From contig JADJVH010000007.1 in NCBI GenBank assembly GCA_016716665.1, positions 195,953-259,952 of the forward strand: a DNA stretch of 64,000 nt, in the 5' to 3' direction. The notes under the pieces were generated by a model. It worked only from the letters and a program-made list of their open reading frames with translations, ran no database searches and had not been told where the DNA came from. Within the stretch, counting starts at the first letter, position 1. Every line of letters starts with the position of its first letter. The DNA comes from Candidatus Opimibacter iunctus (GTDB lineage: Bacteria; Bacteroidota; Bacteroidia; Chitinophagales; Saprospiraceae). The position numbers and the translations under genes were made by a program. Shown here in pieces: positions 27,160 through 35,994 of the stretch.

Positions 27160-29589
27160 TTACTCAATGCTGAAGGCTCTTGCAGCCTCTTTTTCAAGGT
27201 CCAGGTATTGTTCCTTTCCTGTACTAACCTTTACAAAAGAGATGTTACCTCCCTTAAACTCACCGGGTGATGAGTAAAGCTTGCTCACCGGGTCCCCGCT
27301 ATCAAAGCCGACACACAAGCCATCCCCGACAAGGGTGAACTTACCTACCTGTGCAGTCATCGGGCCTTTGGCCACTTCCTTGTCATTGATATACAATTTG
27401 GCAGTTCCCATCGACTCCCCATGTGCACCGGCTTTCTCTTTAGTAAACTCCATTCCAAAGGTGTATTTGCCCGGTTTGATAGCCGTGGAGACTAATTGCT
27501 GCTCCGTAATACCAAGGAAATTATATACATAGTAAAGTTTATGATCCTTGATAAATAAGCTATGTCCGCCAAATCTGGAGCCGTGTGCAAAAATGACTCC
27601 GGAAGCATTGGCATCAGTGATGTCTACATTGGAAACAATCTTGAAAGATTTACCTCTGATATTTACAGCAACGGCTTCAGGTACGGCACTTGTATGCGGA
27701 TAATAGGCATAGATATCTTTCGGTGCCTCTTCAGTCGGCCGCTCAATGTTAAGGATTTCAGTAGCGGAGCGGTCATCCAATGGATAAGCATTGTTTTTCT
27801 TAGCTTCCTCATCATAGAGTTTCTTCAAAGCTTCCAGTTTTTCAGGATTTTCACTCGCAAGGTCATGAGACTCTGAACGGTCCACATCTACATGATACAA
27901 CTCCCATTTGTCCTGGTCAAAGTGGCCTTTACTGGTAAGCGGAGAATGCACAGCAACTGCTTTCCAGCCATCCTGCCAAATGGCACGGGTACCCAGCATT
28001 GTATAATACTGTACATGCTTTTGGGTCGGATCATCCGGCTTGGCATCAAAGCTATATTTCATCGAAACACCCGAAAGCGGATATTGCTCTACACCATTGT
28101 ATACTTTCGGCATTTCCAATCCGCATATTTCGAGGATGGTTGGCACGATGTCTACAGCATGGTGATATTGGTTACGCACTTCACCACGTGCCTTGATGCC
28201 TTTGGGCCATGAAATGACTAAAGGACACTCTGTACCACCGGCGTAATTTGAATAGCGTTTGAACATCTTAAATGGGGTAGATAAGGCAGCAGCCCATCCT
28301 GTAGGATAGTGCTCATAGGTATCCGGACCTCCCAAATCATCAATTAACTTCATATTCTCCGCGAGATCATCCGGGAAGCCATTGAAGAATTTGTTTTCAT
28401 TGACAGAACCATTAGGACTGCCTTCTCCTGAAGCTCCGTTATCTGAAGCATACATGATAATGGTATTCTCATATTGGCCGGTTTGTTTCAGGTAATCGAT
28501 GATACGACCGATCTGTGCATCGGTATATTCTGAAAATGCGGCGTACACTTCGCAAAGGCGGGAGAACAGTTTCTTTTCGTCTGGAGTGAGGCTCTCCCAG
28601 GGGCGCACAAAGTCACCAGGCGCTGCCTGATCTTCAGGCATCGGATTGAAATCAGTGAGCTTCGTGTCTTTTGGTAAGATACCTCTCTCGATCATACGAG
28701 GCAGTACCCATTTGCGATAAGCATCATATCCGTCATCAAATTTGCCTTTGTACTTAGCTATGTAATCCTTGGGGGCCTGGTGTGGTGCATGATTCGCTCC
28801 AGGGCAATACCACATGTACCAGGGTTTAGATGGATTGGCAGATTTTTGATCGCCTATCATCTTGATCGCCTGGTCAGCAAGATCTTTGGAGAGGTGATAG
28901 CCTTTTTCAGGACCATAAGGCTGTTCGATAGCATGGTTATCTTCTGTCAGGTCAGGATAGAATTGATTTGTTTCTCCACCTATAAATCCATAGAACCGGT
29001 CATAGCCTTGTTGCAAAGGCCATTGGCTCTTGTTGGCTCCGGCCGAAAGATCAGTCTCAGGTACATTGTGGTCCTTTCCTAGCCAGAAAGTACTCCAGCC
29101 ATTATCGTTGAGTATCTGCGCCATCGTGACGGCTTGTGGAGGCAGTTGGCAACTATAACCCGGAAATCCATTGGCACCTTCTGTAATAGCGCCCATGCCG
29201 TTGAGGTTGTGATTGCGACCTGTATTGATACATGACCTTGTCGGCGAACAAAGTGCCACGGTATGCCATTGGGTATACGTTAAACCATCTGCTGCCAGCT
29301 TATCTAATGTTGGCATGTTGATCCTTCCTCCATATGGTGACCAGGCAGCAAGGCCTGTATCGTCATAGAGGATAAACAGGATATTCGGGGAGCCTTCAGG
29401 CGCTTTTTTGCGGATGTAAGGTGCCCAGTCGGGCTTCGAATCGCGGACATCAAGTTTGATTTCGCCGTTGAAGCCGGATTTTGTTTGTTCTGTAGTTGGA
29501 TCCGTTTGTTTCGGTTGATTACAACTGATCACAAACAAAGTCATGAAAGCAAGTAAGAGTGGAAAGCGTTGAAAGTTGTGCGAGAGCAT
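27160..29589 (-). CDS. Arylsulfatase, lipoprotein
   Basis: 809 residues. Signal MLSHNFQRFPLLLAFMTLFVISC gives a lipid cysteine. The sulfatase fold has the metal site LYDDTGLAAW, the formylglycine signature CSPTRSCINTGR (cysteine converted by a formylglycine-generating enzyme) and GKDHNVPE, APHQAPKDYI, YASDNGASGEG. After the catalytic part (to about 590) comes a C-terminal jelly-roll-like domain (GSRFGGHSLFIKDHKLYYVYN, about 665-800), also present in the second sulfatase downstream. It would remove sulfate esters outside the inner membrane. The dyad operator site 4 is 207 bp upstream. Confidence 0.95.
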   Translation of the reverse strand: MLSHNFQRFPLLLAFMTLFVISCNQPKQTDPTTEQTKSGFNGEIKLDVRDSKPDWAPYIRKKAPEGSPNILFILYDDTGLAAWSPYGGRINMPTLDKLAADGLTYTQWHTVALCSPTRSCINTGRNHNLNGMGAITEGANGFPGYSCQLPPQAVTMAQILNDNGWSTFWLGKDHNVPETDLSAGANKSQWPLQQGYDRFYGFIGGETNQFYPDLTEDNHAIEQPYGPEKGYHLSKDLADQAIKMIGDQKSANPSKPWYMWYCPGANHAPHQAPKDYIAKYKGKFDDGYDAYRKWVLPRMIERGILPKDTKLTDFNPMPEDQAAPGDFVRPWESLTPDEKKLFSRLCEVYAAFSEYTDAQIGRIIDYLKQTGQYENTIIMYASDNGASGEGSPNGSVNENKFFNGFPDDLAENMKLIDDLGGPDTYEHYPTGWAAALSTPFKMFKRYSNYAGGTECPLVISWPKGIKARGEVRNQYHHAVDIVPTILEICGLEMPKVYNGVEQYPLSGVSMKYSFDAKPDDPTQKHVQYYTMLGTRAIWQDGWKAVAVHSPLTSKGHFDQDKWELYHVDVDRSESHDLASENPEKLEALKKLYDEEAKKNNAYPLDDRSATEILNIERPTEEAPKDIYAYYPHTSAVPEAVAVNIRGKSFKIVSNVDITDANASGVIFAHGSRFGGHSLFIKDHKLYYVYNFLGITEQQLVSTAIKPGKYTFGMEFTKEKAGAHGESMGTAKLYINDKEVAKGPMTAQVGKFTLVGDGLCVGFDSGDPVSKLYSSPGEFKGGNISFVKVSTGKEQYLDLEKEAARAFSIE

Positions 29590-29795
29590 GTGGATCGGGA
29601 TTTAGATTAATAGAATTTTATTTCGGGTAATTCAGTTGGTGAGGATTGCCTGAGAAAGTCTGTTGAGCCTTTACATTACAAGGGAGAAGAGGATTTTAGA
29701 TAAAAACCTTCAGCAGCAATGTAATGAAAAATTGCTTCTAATTGTTTTCAGGTTGTCAAATTTAGGCAGCCTATTGCAGTTAAAGGCAAAATGGC

Positions 29796-29815
29796 TTGTA
29801 GTTTCTCTACTACAA
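29796..29815. promoter_or_regulatory. Dyad operator, site 4 (arylsulfatase)
   Basis: Arms TTGTAG and CTACAA with an 8-bp centre (TTTCTCTA); the symmetry extends outwards to AAAATGG and CCATTTT after one mismatch. It lies in the 325-bp gap upstream of the first arylsulfatase. Apart from this site and the terminator at 29860, I see nothing else in that gap. Confidence 0.65.
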
Positions 29816-29859
29816 ACCATTTTGTACAAGTAAAATTGTTGATTTCCTGCGGGCAAATG

Positions 29860-29893
29860 AAAATAAGGCCACCAAAAACGGTAGCCTTATTTT
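29860..29893 (-). terminator. Rho-independent terminator of the NTF2-like lipoprotein gene
   Basis: Arms AAAATAAGGC and GCCTTATTTT with an inner ACC/GGT extension around an A-rich loop; it is 22 bp after the stop codon. Confidence 0.85.
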
Positions 29894-29914
29894 GAATCAT
29901 AAAACCGGTCATCT

Positions 29915-30415
29915 TTACTCAGTAGCAGCGGGTGCCACGATCTTATAGCCCAGTTGCCGCAGTGCATCGGCTTCATTATAAAAAGTTATACTTCTGATGA
30001 TCTTGCCGTTTTCTATCAGGTAATTGGTGTTGGCCCAGAGGGTCACATTGCCGCCGTTCTGATATTCAATGGCTAACTCCGCCCAATTGCCAACCCAGTT
30101 TCCTTTGTTATCTCCATCTGCAATATAGACGGCCGCACTTTTAGAGCGGTTGTAATGAATTTTCTTATATAAGTTGGCGACATTGGCTTTCCAGTTTTCA
30201 ACGGCCTCTTTTTTATAGATGGTATCACCATAAGAGGGGCCCATGCCCATGTAATCATCAGCAAGGTAATTGCCCATACCTTCAAAATCCATGTTTTCCA
30301 CAGACTGGATATATTTATTGACCAGGTCAATATTTTCTTTATTCACTTTGTCGGCTGTATTTGTGCAGCCCCATAGGCCAATACTTATTGCCGCAAACAG
30401 CATCAGATGTTTCAT
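29915..30415 (-). CDS. NTF2/SnoaL-like lipoprotein
   Basis: 166 residues. Lipoprotein signal MKHLMLFAAISIGLWGC (lipid C17). The mature part follows the nuclear-transport-factor-2/SnoaL fold: a first helix NIDLVNKYIQSVENMDFEGMGNYL, a strand pair YMGMGPSYGDTIYKKEAVENW, and closing strands VTLWANTNYLIENGKIIRSITFYNEADALRQLGY. Such domains form a cone-shaped pocket that binds small hydrophobic molecules or serves as an enzyme. It sits between the two arylsulfatases and has its own terminator. Confidence 0.8.
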   Translation of the reverse strand: MKHLMLFAAISIGLWGCTNTADKVNKENIDLVNKYIQSVENMDFEGMGNYLADDYMGMGPSYGDTIYKKEAVENWKANVANLYKKIHYNRSKSAAVYIADGDNKGNWVGNWAELAIEYQNGGNVTLWANTNYLIENGKIIRSITFYNEADALRQLGYKIVAPAATE

Positions 30416-30493
30416 GATTATTATTTTTTGAATTTATTTTGAAAGCGATTCAACATGTTTTTTTACGGTACGAATGAAAAGGCGATTAGCGTA

Positions 30494-31051
30494 TCACTTG
30501 ATCGTGTATCCTTTGCCTTCAATACATACACTAAATGCTTTCGTGAAGCTGTCTTTCATTTCCTGCTCTTTAGCGGTAGCACTCGCCTGTGATTGCTGGT
30601 TTGCCTGTGCCTGGGCTTGCTGGCCCTGGCGCCTGCCGGAAACGCCTCCGACGACTGCGCCAACAGCCGCCCCTTCACCTGCATCACCCGTGATGGCACC
30701 AATGGCTGCTCCTGCTGCTGCACCTTTAGCTGCACCACGCACTGCTCCGCCTGTAGGGCCTGACTGTACGGGAGCCGCTTCCACCTTTGGAAGGTTTAGC
30801 GGATCGATACCGGATTGGGCTACTGCCCAATTGTAGCATTCAAATTCATCTTTTTTCTGTTGTGACTGGCTTTGTCCTTTGGATGGATATACATACAACT
30901 TCATCGCTTGTGAGATCTGGTTGTAAGTCATTTTTGACGTATCCGGAACAGTGGGTGGAGCGGTTTGCGCAAAAGTGACCTGGGTAATAGCCAGGAAAGC
31001 AGCCAGGAAGGCTAGCCTGGTCATTTTGTTCAATACAGAATATGGTTTCAT
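30494..31051 (-). CDS. Secreted glycine-zipper protein
   Basis: 185 residues with signal peptide (MKPYSVLNKMTRLAFLAAFLAITQVTFAQ). A helical region with MTYNQISQAMKLYVYPSKGQSQ is followed by DEFECYNWAVAQSGIDP and a glycine zipper (about 105-140: GGAVRGAAKGAAAGAAIGAITG, then GEGAAVGAVVGGVSG). A Q/A-rich stretch and a conserved cysteine helix (FTKAFSVCIEGKGYTIK) close the protein. Glycine zippers usually insert in membranes or oligomerise. It is convergent to nothing and lies 57 bp after the second sulfatase stop. Confidence 0.75.
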   Translation of the reverse strand: MKPYSVLNKMTRLAFLAAFLAITQVTFAQTAPPTVPDTSKMTYNQISQAMKLYVYPSKGQSQSQQKKDEFECYNWAVAQSGIDPLNLPKVEAAPVQSGPTGGAVRGAAKGAAAGAAIGAITGDAGEGAAVGAVVGGVSGRRQGQQAQAQANQQSQASATAKEQEMKDSFTKAFSVCIEGKGYTIK

Positions 31052-31108
31052 GCTATGTTGTTTTAATCATTGTTAAATATTCCTGTACACGATATTGCAT
31101 CATGCATC

Positions 31109-33451
31109 TTATTTTTTCTGTTCGATGGTCACCCTGGTGATTTTTCCATTGAATTTTGCGGAAGCGCCATAGTCAGCAACATGGGTGCCATCATCTGTGC
31201 CTACATCGGCGAGGTCATCCACGGAGAATATGCCAGGTTGTGTTTTTTCAATCCTGCCTTCTGCTGCCTTTTTACCATTTACAGAAATGGTCCCGACGCC
31301 TCCTTTCCCCTGGCCATCGCCATCGTATTTGAAGTCATAGGTCAATATATAATTTCCCGGCTTCAGGGGCTGATCAACTATGATATCTGATGAGCTGAGC
31401 CCCAGGTAGTTATAGCTAAAGGCCGGTTTTCCATTTTTCAGGTAGAAGGACAGACCACCAAATCGTCCACCCTGGCATACCAGTACGCCGTTTCCATTGG
31501 CATCCACAGCTACTTCTGCCGTAATCGTGTAAGACGTATTCCTCAGGTCAATAAAGATATCCACACCCATGCCCCGCATGCCCTCTCCATAGGTTACAGA
31601 GGTTCTGTCACCCATCACGGTTGGTCTGCCCATCAAAGCTGCATTGGTTCTTTCCAGGAGGCGATCATCGAGCGGCAGTACATGATATTTTTCTGCCTCT
31701 TTCATAAAGAGCTTCTGCATATCCTTCAATTTCTTTTCGTTTTGTGCAGCTACGTCGTTTGCGAGACTGAAATCAACATTGGAATTATATAACTCCCATT
31801 TATCCGTCTGGAGGGTATTGAGTGGCTTTTGCCTCCAGGCTGGCCGGTGTATTGTACGGGCATACCAGCCATCCTGATAAATAGCCCGGTTGCCAAACAT
31901 TTCAAAGTATTGAACCTTGTGTTGCTCATTGGCTCCGGCATTATTAAAGGAATAGGCCAGGCTGGTGCCCTCGATAGGATCTTGCTTTATGCCATGGACG
32001 GTCTTTGGTGCAGGGATTTTGGTTACTTCATAAACAGTAGGAGCGATATCGATAACATGGCCAAATTGTGAGCGCACTTCTCCTTTGGCTTTGATCCCGG
32101 CAGGCCATTGAATGATCATGCCATTGCGGGTACCGCCAAAATCTGACGCCACTTGCTTGGTATAGGAGAAAGGCGCATCCATGGCCACCGCCCATCCTGC
32201 AGAAAAATGTGGATAGGTGCTTGCGGAACCCCATTCGTCATAATGTTTCAGCATATCAGGAACCGTTTCAGGCACGCTGTTGAAGTACGTCATTTCACTA
32301 TACATCCCATTCATCTGGCCTTCAGCACTTGCTCCATTATCGCCGGCAATAAAGATGATAATCGTATTATCTAATTCGCCTAATTGCTGAATCGCGGAGA
32401 TAAGCCTTCCGGCTTCATAATCCGTTTGTTCGGCAAAGCCGGCATATACCTCCATCTGGCGGGCAAACAATTTCTTTTCATCCGCAGTGAGCTTGTCCCA
32501 GTCTTTGATGTCGGCAGGCTTAGGGGCAAGCTTCGTATCAGCGGGTACAATGCCTAGTTTTTTCTGGCGTTCCAGTGTCTGTTCCCTGATCTTATCCCAA
32601 CCCTGGTCAAATTTGCCTTTATACTTTTCAATCCATTCTTTTGGTACATGATGCGGTGCATGGGTTGCTCCCGGAGCAAAGTACATAAAGAAGGGTTTGT
32701 CAGGAGACAATGCCCGCTGGAAGCGAACCCAGGAAATGGCCTGGTTGGTCATATCAGTAGTGAAATGGTAGTTAGGATCCTCCGGTGTTTCTACCAGGGT
32801 TACTCCATCGTAAATGAGCGGAGCCCATTGATTGGTTTCACCCCCTATGAACCCATAGAACTTTTCAAAACCGGATCGCGTAGGCCAGCGGTCCTGTGGA
32901 CCTGAATTAGAGATTTCCCATGGTGGTGTTTCATGGTATTTTCCGAATGCTGCGGTATTGTATCCGTTTTGCCGCAATACTTCTGCCATAGGCGTGATGG
33001 ATTGAGGCCTTACGCCTGTATTTCCCGGAAAGGTTGTTGCCGCTTCTGTAATACATCCCATATTGTTACTGTGATGATTATATCCGGTCAGCAAAGCCAC
33101 ATGTGTTGGTGAGCAAAGGGAAGTGGTATGAAACCGGTTGTACTTTACCCCATTGCCCGCAAGTTTGTCCATCGTCGGAGTGGTCACAGGTCCTCCAAAT
33201 GCTTCAGACACACCAAACCCCATGTCATCAATGAGAATCACCACGACATTAGGTGCACCCGCAGGGGCTTTGACATCAAACCTCGGCGGTGCGGTAGCGT
33301 TGCGAACATCAAGTTCTGTATAGGTCTTGCGCACTGGCTCTTTGATAGGGAGAGAGGTGCGATCCAACTCCTGTCCTGAAATATGGCCAAAAACAAACAT
33401 AGCCGCTATGGCTAAAATCCATTTTGAAAGGTTGGTTGATATCGATTTCAT
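31109..33451 (-). CDS. Arylsulfatase paralogue with altered CSPTH active-site motif
   Basis: 780 residues, secreted (N-terminal MKSISTNLSKWILAIAAMFVFGHISGQ). It is a paralogue of the lipoprotein sulfatase: LIDDMGFGVSEAFGG metal site, GKYHETPPWEISN, APHHVPKEWIEKYKGKFDQGWD, AGDNGASAEGQMNGMYSEM and the same C-terminal jelly-roll domain (GRFGGLSFYLKNGKPAFSYNYLG). The formylglycine signature reads CSPTHVALLTG: histidine (codon CAT) replaces the arginine of CxPxR. In the family that arginine belongs to the recognition motif of the formylglycine-generating enzyme and to the active site, so activity may be lost or changed. It is divergent from the cytochrome c gene. Confidence 0.93.
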   Translation of the reverse strand: MKSISTNLSKWILAIAAMFVFGHISGQELDRTSLPIKEPVRKTYTELDVRNATAPPRFDVKAPAGAPNVVVILIDDMGFGVSEAFGGPVTTPTMDKLAGNGVKYNRFHTTSLCSPTHVALLTGYNHHSNNMGCITEAATTFPGNTGVRPQSITPMAEVLRQNGYNTAAFGKYHETPPWEISNSGPQDRWPTRSGFEKFYGFIGGETNQWAPLIYDGVTLVETPEDPNYHFTTDMTNQAISWVRFQRALSPDKPFFMYFAPGATHAPHHVPKEWIEKYKGKFDQGWDKIREQTLERQKKLGIVPADTKLAPKPADIKDWDKLTADEKKLFARQMEVYAGFAEQTDYEAGRLISAIQQLGELDNTIIIFIAGDNGASAEGQMNGMYSEMTYFNSVPETVPDMLKHYDEWGSASTYPHFSAGWAVAMDAPFSYTKQVASDFGGTRNGMIIQWPAGIKAKGEVRSQFGHVIDIAPTVYEVTKIPAPKTVHGIKQDPIEGTSLAYSFNNAGANEQHKVQYFEMFGNRAIYQDGWYARTIHRPAWRQKPLNTLQTDKWELYNSNVDFSLANDVAAQNEKKLKDMQKLFMKEAEKYHVLPLDDRLLERTNAALMGRPTVMGDRTSVTYGEGMRGMGVDIFIDLRNTSYTITAEVAVDANGNGVLVCQGGRFGGLSFYLKNGKPAFSYNYLGLSSSDIIVDQPLKPGNYILTYDFKYDGDGQGKGGVGTISVNGKKAAEGRIEKTQPGIFSVDDLADVGTDDGTHVADYGASAKFNGKITRVTIEQKK

Positions 33452-33503
33452 GTTTAAGTTTTTATGATAGCAGGTAAAGCTATTACTTCTTTGGATGAAG
33501 GTT

Positions 33504-33604
33504 TATGACCATTGTCATCTAATGACATGATCATAATTTAAAAAACGATTTTCAAGCTATTACAAAGCAATGATCTTCATGACCCAAAGACATGATTCTG
33601 GTCA
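33504..33604. promoter_or_regulatory. ATGAC/GTCAT cluster in the divergent sulfatase-cytochrome promoter region
   Basis: Five exact ATGAC or GTCAT pentamers at 33504, 33513, 33521, 33578 and 33600 lie within 101 bp; the first two form a near-perfect palindrome (ATGACCATTGTCAT). This is a possible operator array for one or both divergent genes. Confidence 0.4.
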
Positions 33605-33661
33605 TATGATTCTTCCTCCAAAAGGTCTAGCTTAATCGGGTATTTAAAAAGTTCATTTATT

Positions 33662-34141
33662 ATGAGAGCGAATCCAATATGTCCAATCCATAATCACCAT
33701 TTACTGCTGCTGTGCTTTTCAGGGTTTTTACTTTTGATGGCCTGTAAGAATGAATCTCGTGGATTTGTACTGCCTGCCGGAGATATTGAGACAGGAAAGC
33801 AGTTGTTTACAACGCTATATTGTACAGATTGTCATAGTATCGGAGATATCAAGTGGGCCGGAAATGAAAATACGGGGGCGCCGCAGGTGAAACTGGGTGG
33901 AGAAGTGACGTCTCTGAAGACGTACGGTGAACTTGTAACTTCTGTTATCAATCCTTCCCATAAGATTTCACAACGGAACCAGCTTACTGATCAACAACTG
34001 ACAGCCCCTGAGGGATCATCCCTGATGGAGACCAAATGTTATAATGATGTCATGACGGTGCAACAACTCGTAGACATTGTTGCCTTCCTGCAGTCAAAGT
34101 ACCAACTTGTAATGCCGACTAATCCGTATCCTTATAAATAG
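33662..34141 (+). CDS. Small c-type cytochrome, lipoprotein
   Basis: 159 residues. Signal with lipid C28 (FLLLMAC). A single haem-attachment site CTDCH at residues 54-58, preceded by GKQLFTTLY and followed by the cytochrome c core ending in VQQLVDIVAFLQSKYQ. A methionine in SLMETK (about 121-126) may be the second axial ligand. It would carry electrons in the periplasm, anchored to a membrane. It is divergent from the sulfatase gene and followed 81 bp later by the Tyr/Trp-rich exoprotein. Confidence 0.9.
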   Translation: MRANPICPIHNHHLLLLCFSGFLLLMACKNESRGFVLPAGDIETGKQLFTTLYCTDCHSIGDIKWAGNENTGAPQVKLGGEVTSLKTYGELVTSVINPSHKISQRNQLTDQQLTAPEGSSLMETKCYNDVMTVQQLVDIVAFLQSKYQLVMPTNPYPYK

Positions 34142-34222
34142 TGCGGCGGCATTAATCGTATTTGAAAATTATTCAGCAGTCCATTCGCGGTGTATCCGGG
34201 AATCTTTTTCAAACCAATAGCT

Positions 34223-35830
34223 ATGAAAAAGCAAATTATTTCCATTGGTGTATTCCTTGGTTTTTTCGGCATGCTGGGTTTTGCCCAAAACACCAGCGTC
34301 CTTTCAAATTTGCCGGAGGACGAGCAGAGCACCATTGAAGCCATAGCCCTCTATCCTCAACAGGAGCGAGCTGCTTTGCTCGAGGCCTCCCTTCATCCGG
34401 AGATACTAGTGCGTATGGAAAATATCCGGAAGAATACCGAGGAACAGTTTAAGGAGAAGGTAAAAACGTTGCCTGAAGATGCACAGCGGAAAATCTATAA
34501 TCTTTCACGATACCCTCAACTGATGGAGGTATTGTGCCAGGCTGATGGCCGCAGATCTAAAAAGGAGATGCAGGAATTGTTACAAGCTTATCCTGAAGAA
34601 ATCCATGAGGATGCCATAGATATCAATCAAGGCTATTTTGACGAGATCAAATCGATTCAGGAGTTATATACGCAAGCCGATGATGTATTTCAAGCCATGT
34701 TGTCTTCATATCCTCAACATGTACAGGATGCTTTCTATGCGTTGTTGAAACTGCCGGCAGTGGTCTCCATTCTCACAGACAATATGAGCCTCACCGTTTT
34801 GCTGGGTGACATCTACAGCAAGCATCCGGATCAATTGACGAGGGAGCTTGATTCACTCAATGTGGTTGTGGCTGAGCAACAGGCCAGGGACTTGCAGGAG
34901 TGGAAGCAGCATCTGGAGGATAATCCGGAAGCGATGAGTGAGTATGAACAGGCCGCTAAGGAATTTGCCGCAGATCAGGGGTATGATGATGAAGTGTATA
35001 GTGGGGAGGCACCGGCAGTAAACCCGCCACAGGTCTATGTTGATTATGTCTGGCAACCCTATCCTTATTGGTTTGGTTGGCCTTACTGGTACAGCTATCC
35101 TTGTTGGTATCCTTATCCATATTGGTATCATTGGGGGTATTACTATGGCCCTGGTGATGTCGTTTTCTTCGTGGGATTTCCTTCCAGCTTCTTTATCGGA
35201 TGGACGTTTTATGACGATCATCATTTCTATCATTATCCTCACTTTACGGACCAGGTGATCAGTCACTACTATGGCCCGAGGCATTCAGGTGCTGCGGTGC
35301 AACCGGTATTGCGCAGTTTTGAAGAAGGCAGGAAATCTGCCGTGCCTGCGGATTGGTTCAAGGATCCTGAAAACAGGGTAGAGCGTATCAGGGAGTATGG
35401 CAAGTTTAAGATGGACTATGATGAAGCTGTCAGGGTGCCCGCCAATCAGACGCCACCAACGGAAAGGGAGTTTCTCAAAACCAATGCGGATAAGTATCCT
35501 ACATTGAAGCCGATATTGAAGCAACCCGATCAGAAGGAATACCAGCCAAAGAAACTACGCGAATATGACCCTCTGCCAGATGGCCTGCCTGAAAAATATA
35601 TTCCGAAAGAAAAAGTGATTGATAGGGAGAAGACTTCCCACCCGGAAGCAGTGGAACGTGCGAAAGAAAGCCATGAAAATACCTGGGACCGCCTGAGGCC
35701 GGCACCACAGCAGCAGCCACAGAAAGTGCCTCAACGCACAGCTCCTGCAAGGCAGCCTCCACAAAAGCAGGCACCACCACCCAGACAGACTGCTCCGCCA
35801 AAGCAATCTGCACCACCCAGGAAGAATTAG
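34223..35830 (+). CDS. Secreted Tyr/Trp-rich protein (DUF3300-like)
   Basis: 535 residues starting at ATG 34223 (MKKQIISIGVFLGFFGMLGFAQ, signal peptide). The N-terminal half (about 25-240) is helical with repeated AIALYPQQERAALLEASLHPE-like and LSRYPQLMEVL-like units. At about 265-310 there is a stretch in which most residues are Y, W, P or G (WQPYPYWFGWPYWYSYPCWY), then FFVGFPSSFFIGW and a His/Tyr segment. The C-terminal 160 residues are proline/lysine/glutamine-rich and probably disordered. The overall plan resembles DUF3300-type exoproteins of unknown role. Confidence 0.7.
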   Translation: MKKQIISIGVFLGFFGMLGFAQNTSVLSNLPEDEQSTIEAIALYPQQERAALLEASLHPEILVRMENIRKNTEEQFKEKVKTLPEDAQRKIYNLSRYPQLMEVLCQADGRRSKKEMQELLQAYPEEIHEDAIDINQGYFDEIKSIQELYTQADDVFQAMLSSYPQHVQDAFYALLKLPAVVSILTDNMSLTVLLGDIYSKHPDQLTRELDSLNVVVAEQQARDLQEWKQHLEDNPEAMSEYEQAAKEFAADQGYDDEVYSGEAPAVNPPQVYVDYVWQPYPYWFGWPYWYSYPCWYPYPYWYHWGYYYGPGDVVFFVGFPSSFFIGWTFYDDHHFYHYPHFTDQVISHYYGPRHSGAAVQPVLRSFEEGRKSAVPADWFKDPENRVERIREYGKFKMDYDEAVRVPANQTPPTEREFLKTNADKYPTLKPILKQPDQKEYQPKKLREYDPLPDGLPEKYIPKEKVIDREKTSHPEAVERAKESHENTWDRLRPAPQQQPQKVPQRTAPARQPPQKQAPPPRQTAPPKQSAPPRKN

Positions 35831-35861
35831 TGGGTAGTTTACAGTCGGCAGTTTACAGACT

Positions 35862-35985
35862 CACACCCACACTTCTCACGTTCTCACGTTCTCACGTTCT
35901 CACGTTCTCACACCCACACTCCCCCTCATGCCTCTTACTGTCTTACTGTCTTACTGTCTCACTGTCTCACTGTCTTAATATTTGT
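35862..35985 (+). repeat. CT-rich tandem arrays (TCACGTTC octamer and CTTACTGT octamer)
   Basis: Four to five copies of TCACGTTC, then CACACCCACACTC, then repeated CTTACTGT/CTCACTGT. The same succession recurs at 36866-36950 and 47866-47990 and, inverted, at 11143. Confidence 0.85.
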
Positions 35986-35994
35986 TTACATCTG

